From Pseudomonadota bacterium (GTDB lineage Bacteria; Pseudomonadota; Gammaproteobacteria; Steroidobacterales; Steroidobacteraceae), in NCBI GenBank assembly GCA_021850555.1, contig JAJZLX010000155.1:1-42985 (forward strand): a stretch of 42,985 nucleotides of DNA, read 5' to 3'. The first letter of the stretch is position 1; each line of letters starts with the position of its first letter. This document shows positions 37,411 through 42,985 of this stretch, one piece after another. Both the position numbers and the translations under genes were made by a program. Under the pieces are notes generated by a model. That model was not told the DNA's origin. It saw only the letters and a program-made list of their open reading frames with translations, and did not search any database.

Positions 37411-38838
37411 GTGGCTGATTCCTTCGACGTCATCGTCATCGGCGGCGGGCCCGCCGGCTATCCGGCGGCTATCCGCGCCGGCCAGAACAAGCTCAGCGTC
37501 GCCTGCATCGACGAGTGGCGCAACCGCGACGGCTCTTACGCCTTCGGCGGCACCTGCTTGAATGCCGGCTGCATTCCCTCCAAGGCACTGCTCGAGTCGA
37601 CCGAGCTCTACCACCGGGCGCGCGAGGAGTTCGCGACGCACGGCATCAAGGTGAATGAGGTCAGCGTCGATGTGGCGCAGATGCAGAAGCGCAAGGCGGG
37701 CATCGTCAAGACGAGCACCCAGGGGATCCTGGCGCTTTTCAAGGGCGCCGGTGTGACGCCTCTTCAGGGCCACGGCAAGCTCCTGCCCGGACGGCGCGTC
37801 GAGTTCACCGCCGCCGACGGGGCGAAGCGCGAGCTCACCGCCAGACACGTGATCCTCGCCTCGGGCTCGGTGCCGGTGGAGCTCAGATCCGCGCCCTTCC
37901 AGGCGCCCCACATCATCGATTCGCAGGGCGCGCTCGAGCTCGACTCGGTGCCGAAGCGCCTCGGGGTGATCGGCGCCGGGGTGATCGGCCTCGAGTTAGG
38001 CAGCGTCTGGCGGCGCCTCGGCAGCGAAGTGACCGTGCTCGAGGCATTGCCGGATTTCCTCGCCATCGCCGACCAGCAGCTCGCCAAGGAGGCCGCGCGC
38101 CACTTCAAGAAGCAGGGGCTCGACATCCGCCTCGGCGCAAAGGTGACGGGCGCCCGCGTGGCGGGCGATGCGGTCGAGGTGGCCTACGAGGATGCCAAGG
38201 GCGCTCACAGCCTGACCGTTGACCGCCTGATCGTGGCGGCCGGCCGACGGCCCTACACGCGCGACCTGCTCGCAGAGGGCACCGGCGTCGAGCTCGATGA
38301 GCGCGGCTTCATCAAGGTCGACCAGCAGTGCCGCACCGCGGTCGAGGGCGTCTGGGCGGTCGGGGACTGCGTGCGCGGCCCGATGCTCGCGCACAAGGGC
38401 AAGGAGGAGGGAGTGATGGTAGCCGACTTGATCGGCGGCCACTTCGGCGAGGTCAACTACAAGACCGTTCCCTCGGTCATCTACACCGCTCCCGAGATCG
38501 CCTGGGTGGGGCAGACCGAGGAGCAGGTGAAGGCGAGCGGCCGGCCCTACAAGATCGGGGTGTTTCCGTTTCTCGCGAGCGGCCGCGCCCGCGCGATGGA
38601 GCAGGCGCAGGGCTTTGCCAAGATCATCGCGGCGCGCGACGATGATGAGATCCTCGGCGTGCACATCGTAGGCCCCATGGCCGGCGAGCTGATCGCCGAG
38701 GCGGTGCTGGCGATGGAGTATTCCGCAAGCACCGAGGATCTGCAGCGCACCATTCACGCGCATCCGACGCTGTCCGAGGCGGTGCACGAGGCCGCCCTCG
38801 CGGCCGACAAGCGCGCGATCGACTCCCTCAACCGCTGA
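37411..38838 (+). CDS. lpdA: Dihydrolipoyl dehydrogenase (E3)
   Basis: A 475-residue FAD enzyme that reoxidises the E2 dihydrolipoyl group with NAD+. It starts at a GTG 24 bases after sucB, behind GAAAGGAAAG. The FAD motif is VIGGGPAGYPAA, the redox disulfide lies in GGTCLNAGCIPSKALL, the NAD motif is GVIGAGVIGLELGSVWRRLG, a second FAD contact is WAVGDCVRGPMLAHKG and the catalytic His-Glu pair is in HAHPTLSEAVHEAAL. The disulfide box has A where most have V (CLNVGC), a harmless variant. It closes the sucA-sucB-lpdA operon; succinyl-CoA synthetase genes are not here. Confidence 0.97.
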   Translation: MADSFDVIVIGGGPAGYPAAIRAGQNKLSVACIDEWRNRDGSYAFGGTCLNAGCIPSKALLESTELYHRAREEFATHGIKVNEVSVDVAQMQKRKAGIVKTSTQGILALFKGAGVTPLQGHGKLLPGRRVEFTAADGAKRELTARHVILASGSVPVELRSAPFQAPHIIDSQGALELDSVPKRLGVIGAGVIGLELGSVWRRLGSEVTVLEALPDFLAIADQQLAKEAARHFKKQGLDIRLGAKVTGARVAGDAVEVAYEDAKGAHSLTVDRLIVAAGRRPYTRDLLAEGTGVELDERGFIKVDQQCRTAVEGVWAVGDCVRGPMLAHKGKEEGVMVADLIGGHFGEVNYKTVPSVIYTAPEIAWVGQTEEQVKASGRPYKIGVFPFLASGRARAMEQAQGFAKIIAARDDDEILGVHIVGPMAGELIAEAVLAMEYSASTEDLQRTIHAHPTLSEAVHEAALAADKRAIDSLNR

Positions 38839-38924
38839 TTCGAGCTCTCCTCGAGCCGCGGAGCCGAAGCACGAGCGCCGAGCGGGCTCTCTCCCGGGCG
38901 CTCAGAGGCAGGAATGCAGGCGTC

Positions 38925-38943
38925 TGCGAGAGCCGCTCTCGCA
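38925..38943. terminator. Hairpin between convergent lpdA and relA
   Basis: TGCGAGAG (38925-38932) and CTCTCGCA (38936-38943) form a perfect 8-bp stem with a three-base loop, suitable for stopping transcription from both sides. No T tract is seen on either strand. Confidence 0.5.
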
Positions 38944-39031
38944 AGGTCGAAGAGCCCCGCGGAAACCCTGCAGGGTGTGCTTGCGGCGTCCCGGGAAAAT
39001 CCGCTCGGGGGAGTGATCCGGCTCCGCGGGT

Positions 39032-41155
39032 TCAGCGCGCGCGGCGGGCCGACGTCACGTTCGGCACCGCTGCGAGGCGTTGCAGCACGCGCGCGAGCTG
39101 CTCCTGATCGCCGATCCCGACGGTGAGCAGCACACTGGCGACGCCCGCCTCGCGGTCCGTCATCGTGCTCATCGCCCTGATGCTCAAGCGCTCGACGGCC
39201 AGCACGTCGGTGAGGTCGCGCACCAGGCCTCGGCGGTCGTAGGCCTGCACGGAGATGTCCACGGGCAGCTGCTCCTCGTCGCGAGAGCTCCACTCGACCT
39301 TCAGGACGCGCTCGGGCCTCACCTGGCGCATGCGCTGCAAACCCGGGCAGTTGGCGCGGTGGATGGTCACGCCGCGCCCGACGGTGACATAGCCGACGAT
39401 GGGCTGCGGCCGAAGCGGTGAGCAGCACCGCGCCAGGGTGATCGGCAGATCCCCGACCCCTTCGACCTCGACCGGCGAGCCGGAGCGTGCGCCGCCCGCG
39501 CGCTTCGGAGCATGCGCCGGCGGCTCCCGCGCCGAGCCGAACAGGCGCTCCACGGCGTGCGTCAGCTGCGCCACGGTGATCTCACCCTCCCCGAGCAGCT
39601 GATAGAAGTGGTCCGCATCGCGCGCCTCGAGCGCCTCGATGAGCTGCGGCAGCTGCTGGGCGCCGACGGCGAGCCGGGCAAGCTCGCGCTCGGCGATGGC
39701 GCGGCCCGCGCCTCGGTTGTCGGCCGCATCGAGCTTCCTGAACCAGGCGCGCACCTTGGCGCGATTGCGGCCCGATGCCAGATAGCCGAGCTCCGGGGCG
39801 AACCAGTCGCGGCTCGGCGCCTCCTGTTTTGCGGTGATGATCTCGACCACTTCGCCGTTGGCGAGTACGTGGGTGAGGGGAACGATGCGCCCGTTCGCCT
39901 TTGCGCCCCGGCAGCGGTGTCCGAGCGAGGTGTGTACGGTGTAGGCGAAGTCGAGGGGAGTCGCTCCATGGGGCAGATCCACCACCTCGCCCTTGGGTGT
40001 GAGCACGTACACCCGGTCCTGGAAGAGCTCTGCGCTCACCTGCTCGAGGAACTCGCGGTCCGCCTCCGCGCCTTCGGCTCGGCTCGGCTCAAGGAGCCTG
40101 CGCACCCACTCGATCTTGCGCTGATATTGCGTGTCGGCAGCGGTGCCTTCCTTGTACGTCCAGTGCGCGGCCACGCCGAGCTCGGCGTGCTCGTGCATCT
40201 CGCGGGTGCGGATCTGCACCTCGACGCTCTTGCCCTCGGGGCCGATCACCGCCGTGTGGATGGAGCGGTAGAAATTGCCTTTCGGGGTCGCGATGTAATC
40301 GTCGAACTCGCCCGGGATGTAGCGCCAGAGGCTGTGGACCACCCCGAGCGCGGCGTAACAATCGGGAATGGACTCGACGATGACGCGCACCGCGCGCACG
40401 TCGAAGAGCTGATCGAACTCCAGGTGCTTGCGCTGCATCTTCCTGTAGATGCTGTACATGTGCTTCGGGCGGCCGTACACCTGTGCGCGAAGCCCCGCCT
40501 TCTCGAGCTCCCCGAGCAGAGTGTCGCAGAGCGCCTCGATGTAGCGCTCGCGATCGGTGCGCCGCTCGTTGAGCGCGGCGGCGATCTTCCGGTACTCCTC
40601 GGGCTCGAGGTAGCGGAAGGAGAGGTCCTCGATTTCCCACTTCAGCTGCCAGACCCCGAGGCGATTGGCGAGTGGAGCGAACACCGCGCGTGCCTCGAGC
40701 GCGAGCCGCTCGCGCGCCTCGGCCGAAGCGGTGCGCGCATGGCGCAGGCTCACCAGCTGCTCGGCCAGCCGCGCGAGGATCAGCCTGGGATCGCTCACGA
40801 CCGCGAGCAGCATGTTGCGCAGCGTCTCGGCCTGACGAGCCGACAGTCCTTGGGAAGGCGACCAGTGTCGCGGCAGCCCGACCTCCCCGAGTCTCGAGAG
40901 CGCCAGCGCGGTATCGCGGGCCGCCGGGCCGACGAGTTGGGCAAGCCGCTCGGGTGCCAAGCCCGAGGCGATGGCGGATCTCGCCAGCACCGCATTCGCG
41001 AGATCGGCGTCTGCGGTGAGCGCGCCGAGGATCTCGGCCGCCTCGGCGGCAGGGGCAAGGGCCTGCGGCGCGAGCGCTGCGGCGGCCTCGAGCGCCTGCC
41101 GGGCGCCGGCGATCGAATCGAGGAGCTCGGGGGGGCAGCGCTGCGTCGTCTCCAT
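39032..41155 (-). CDS. relA: GTP pyrophosphokinase RelA ((p)ppGpp synthetase I)
   Basis: A 707-residue stringent-response enzyme that makes (p)ppGpp on stalled ribosomes. The N-terminal hydrolase-like domain lacks the HDxxED motif and should be inactive. The synthetase domain has GRPKHMYSIYRKMQRK and EFDDYIATPKGNFYRSIH; the E-x-D-D form marks monofunctional RelA, where bifunctional SpoT/Rel has R-x-K-D. Then come TGS (VYVLTPKGEVVDLPHGATPL), the helical and zinc-finger region with LARCCSPLRPQPIVG and HRANC, and a C-terminal ACT domain (VDISVQAYDRRGLVRDL). The ATG at 41155 is standard. It is divergent from the yebC gene. Confidence 0.95.
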   Translation of the reverse strand: METTQRCPPELLDSIAGARQALEAAAALAPQALAPAAEAAEILGALTADADLANAVLARSAIASGLAPERLAQLVGPAARDTALALSRLGEVGLPRHWSPSQGLSARQAETLRNMLLAVVSDPRLILARLAEQLVSLRHARTASAEARERLALEARAVFAPLANRLGVWQLKWEIEDLSFRYLEPEEYRKIAAALNERRTDRERYIEALCDTLLGELEKAGLRAQVYGRPKHMYSIYRKMQRKHLEFDQLFDVRAVRVIVESIPDCYAALGVVHSLWRYIPGEFDDYIATPKGNFYRSIHTAVIGPEGKSVEVQIRTREMHEHAELGVAAHWTYKEGTAADTQYQRKIEWVRRLLEPSRAEGAEADREFLEQVSAELFQDRVYVLTPKGEVVDLPHGATPLDFAYTVHTSLGHRCRGAKANGRIVPLTHVLANGEVVEIITAKQEAPSRDWFAPELGYLASGRNRAKVRAWFRKLDAADNRGAGRAIAERELARLAVGAQQLPQLIEALEARDADHFYQLLGEGEITVAQLTHAVERLFGSAREPPAHAPKRAGGARSGSPVEVEGVGDLPITLARCCSPLRPQPIVGYVTVGRGVTIHRANCPGLQRMRQVRPERVLKVEWSSRDEEQLPVDISVQAYDRRGLVRDLTDVLAVERLSIRAMSTMTDREAGVASVLLTVGIGDQEQLARVLQRLAAVPNVTSARRAR

Positions 41156-41231
41156 GGGGCGTAAGGCCTGAGTGTCTCAGGGGCCGCTTTACGGCTATCA
41201 TACCGGCCCAGCAGTTTTCGGCGACGCAGCG

Positions 41232-41828
41232 ATGGCGCGCCGCGCGCTCAAGCGGATGGTCAGTGATCCAAAGTGGGCCAATTTCCAGCATGTCAAGGGC
41301 TTGCACGCGCTCGAGCCGGCCGGGCAAGCGCGGCCGCTGATCCGCTACGAGGGCTATGGCCCGGGCGCGGCGGTGGTGCTCGTCGATTGCCTGACCCGTG
41401 ACCGCGAGCGCACCCGCACTCTGGTGCGGCGGACGCTCGCCGAGCATGGCGGATATCTCGGGGCCGAGGGCTCGGTGGGGTATCTGTTCGATCGCGTCGG
41501 CCTGCTGCGCTTCGGCTCAGGCGAGGACATGCAGCGGCTCACCGAGGCGGCGCTCTCGGCTGGGGCGGAGGACGTGATCGTCAGGCCTGGGGCGATCGAA
41601 GTGCTGACCGACCCCGAGGAGTTCCAGGCCGTGCGCTCGCAATTGATACGCATGGGGTGGGCGCCTGCGAGTGCGGAGGTGACTGAGCGCGCCGCACTCA
41701 CCGCGCCGATCCTCGGCGAGGCGGCACGGCGCATGGTGCACCTGCTCGAGGCATTGGCGGATCTGGACGACGTGTGGAACGTGTATTCGAATGTCGAGAT
41801 ATCGGACGAGGTCCTGGCGCGCATTTGA
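41232..41828 (+). CDS. YebC/TACO1-family protein, N-terminally shortened
   Basis: From the ATG at 41232 the product is 198 residues against about 245 for normal YebC. It has the later domains intact: IRYEGYGPGAAVVLVDCLTRD, RTLAEHGGYLGAEGSVGYLF, GAEDVIVRPGAIEVLTDPE and VWNVYSNVEISDEVL. The start KWANFQHVKG corresponds to the usual first residues of YebC, but most of the helical segment with KRGKLFTKLIREI is missing before IRYEGYGPG. The gene lies before ruvC-ruvA, the conserved place. YebC-type proteins have been proposed as transcription regulators and translation factors. A GTG at 41172 would add 20 residues without filling the gap and leaves only 16 bases to relA. Confidence 0.85.
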   Translation: MARRALKRMVSDPKWANFQHVKGLHALEPAGQARPLIRYEGYGPGAAVVLVDCLTRDRERTRTLVRRTLAEHGGYLGAEGSVGYLFDRVGLLRFGSGEDMQRLTEAALSAGAEDVIVRPGAIEVLTDPEEFQAVRSQLIRMGWAPASAEVTERAALTAPILGEAARRMVHLLEALADLDDVWNVYSNVEISDEVLARI

Positions 41829-42402
41829 TCCGGGCTCGAGCTCGGCTGTACCGGAGCGTTTCGCACCGCAGGAGCGTCTGCGCATCCTCGGGCTCGATCC
41901 GGGCTCGCGCACGACCGGCTTCGGCGTGATCGAGTGGCGCGCAGCACAATGGGGGCACGTGGCGCACGGCTGTGTGGCTGTGCCGAAGGGCGGCGGCCTC
42001 GCCGAGCGTCTCAAAGCGATCTTCGAATCCCTGAGCGAGCTCATCGCGGCACACGTGCCGGGAGAGGTGGCCATCGAGCGGGTGTTCGTCAACCGCAATG
42101 TCGACAGCGCGCTGAAGCTCGGCCAGGCTCGCGGGGCGGCCTTGTGCGCCGTGCCCAAGGGCTTGCCGGTGTTCGAGTACGCCCCGCGTGCCGTCAAGCT
42201 GGCTCTGGTCGGATCCGGGTCCGCCGAGAAGCCCCAGGTGGCGCACATGGTGCGTGCGCTGTTCGGTCTGGAAGGACGCCTCCCGGCCGATGCCGCGGAT
42301 GCGCTGGCCGTTGCGCTTTGTCACGCACACTCCCGCGGCCTCAGGCAGCTTGCGGCGCATTCCGTGGCGCTCTCACCGGCCGGCAGCGGCCTCGCCAGAT
42401 GA
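41791..42402 (+). CDS. ruvC: Holliday junction resolvase RuvC
   Basis: The nuclease that cuts Holliday junctions bound by RuvAB. Family residues are visible: the first catalytic Asp in RILGLDPGSRTTGFGVIE, Glu in EVAIERVFVNRNVDSALKLG and the final Asp pair in DAADALAVALCHAH. From the ATG at 41791 it is 203 residues and overlaps yebC by 38 bases, adding a 29-residue extension without family character. A CTG at 41878, with AGGAG three bases before it, would instead begin exactly at the conserved RILGLDPGS. The stop overlaps the ruvA start (ATGA). Confidence 0.93.
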   Translation: MSRYRTRSWRAFDPGSSSAVPERFAPQERLRILGLDPGSRTTGFGVIEWRAAQWGHVAHGCVAVPKGGGLAERLKAIFESLSELIAAHVPGEVAIERVFVNRNVDSALKLGQARGAALCAVPKGLPVFEYAPRAVKLALVGSGSAEKPQVAHMVRALFGLEGRLPADAADALAVALCHAHSRGLRQLAAHSVALSPAGSGLAR

Positions 42403-42983
42403 TCGGCTCGATCCGCGGGCAGATCCTCGCGAAAATCCCTCCGCAACTGACGGTGGAGGCGGGCGGCCTCGGCTACGAGCTCGAGGCGCCGATGTCGACA
42501 TTCTTTCATCTGCCGGCGGTCGGGCAGGAGGTGCGGCTGCTCACCCATCTGGTGGTGCGCGAGGATGCCCACATTCTCTACGCGTTCGGCACTGAGGAGG
42601 AGCGGCGGCTGTTCCGCAATCTCATCAAGGTCTCGGGCGTGGGTCCGAAGATCGCCCTGGCGCTGTTGTCGGGTGTCAGCGTCGAGGCCTTCGCCGCGTG
42701 CGTATACAATCAAGACGTAACCGCTCTCACCCGGGTGCCGGGCATCGGCCGCAAGACCGCCGAGCGGCTGGTGGTGGAGATGCGCGACCGGCTGGGGGCG
42801 CCCGATGCGCACATAGCCGGGGCGCCATCCGGCGCCAGTGCCCAGTCGGAGGCGCTCGGGGCGCTGCTCGCCCTCGGCTACAAGCCTGCGGAGGCCTCGA
42901 TGCTCCTGAAGGGCGCAGGCCCCGGGGAGCATTCCACCGAAGAGCTGATCCGGCGCGCGTTGAAGGGCGCCGTGCGGGAGTAG
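42399..42983 (+). CDS. ruvA: Holliday junction branch migration protein RuvA
   Basis: A 194-residue protein that binds four-way junctions as tetramers and loads the RuvB motor. The N-terminal OB fold (MIGSIRGQILAKIPPQLTVE to LYAFGTEEERRLFRNLI), two helix-hairpin-helix motifs (VSGVGPKIALALLSG and VPGIGRKTAERLVVEM) and the C-terminal RuvB-contacting domain (SEALGALLALGYKPAEASML) are all complete. Its ATG overlaps the ruvC stop. ruvB should follow just beyond the window end. Confidence 0.97.
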   Translation: MIGSIRGQILAKIPPQLTVEAGGLGYELEAPMSTFFHLPAVGQEVRLLTHLVVREDAHILYAFGTEEERRLFRNLIKVSGVGPKIALALLSGVSVEAFAACVYNQDVTALTRVPGIGRKTAERLVVEMRDRLGAPDAHIAGAPSGASAQSEALGALLALGYKPAEASMLLKGAGPGEHSTEELIRRALKGAVRE

Positions 42984-42985
42984 CG

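Overview
The window is about 43 kb of GC-rich DNA with gammaproteobacterial gene order. The evidence is the infC-rpmI-rplT-pheS-pheT-ihfA-MerR-tRNA-Pro block, the yebC-ruvC-ruvA block, a RelA with the synthetase-only signature, a sigma-54 regulator of the VpsR type, and a HiPIP. Tandem S10 peptidases, an Asp-box (BNR) protein and a DUF4382 lipoprotein suggest a soil or freshwater lineage near Xanthomonadales/Nevskiales/Steroidobacter. That placement is inferred from gene content and not tested.

Layout: 1-5154 is the translation operon (IF-3 end, L35, L20, PheST, IHF-alpha, MerR-like regulator) closed by tRNA-Pro(GGG). 5155-13104 is a mixed accessory stretch: a lipoprotein, a bacteriohemerythrin behind a near-consensus FNR-type site, a small unknown gene, a decayed TPR/2OG-Fe(II) oxygenase gene, an SDR, a Tat-exported HiPIP, a DMT exporter and a CHASE3 hybrid histidine kinase. 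13457-19489 is the most interesting part (below). 19954-26485 holds a 1078-residue Asp-box protein, a CHRD protein and two membrane diguanylate cyclases. 26740-32977 holds tRNA-Arg(CCU) with a tyrosine-integrase remnant just behind it, a DUF4382 lipoprotein, two overlapping S10 peptidase genes and a small membrane protein. 33266-38838 is the 2-oxoglutarate dehydrogenase operon (sucA-sucB-lpdA). 39032-42983 holds relA, a shortened yebC, ruvC and ruvA.

The candidate system at 13457-19489 looks like a divergent relative of the Pseudomonas Fap functional-amyloid pathway. Three exported low-complexity proteins surround a periplasmic C39-type cysteine peptidase (FapD-like). Convergent to them lie an outer-membrane beta-barrel protein and a VpsR-like sigma-54 activator with an intact GAFTGA loop. 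An exact sigma-54 promoter core (TGGCACG-N4-TTGCT) lies about 100 bases before the first gene. All three exported proteins share a C-terminal QN-x5-[LA]-[VI]-Q motif. Two of them carry double-glycine sites resembling C39-peptidase leader sites. The working model is that the regulator, possibly sensing c-di-GMP, drives sigma-54 transcription; the subunits enter the periplasm by Sec, C39 trims the double-glycine leaders, and the barrel exports the fibre subunits. The motifs are read from the sequence; the pathway is inference.

Most central-metabolism and translation genes look intact. Signs of decay or change are the frameshifted and truncated oxygenase gene, the integrase fragment, a YebC lacking most of its N-terminal domain, and an ambiguous ruvC start.
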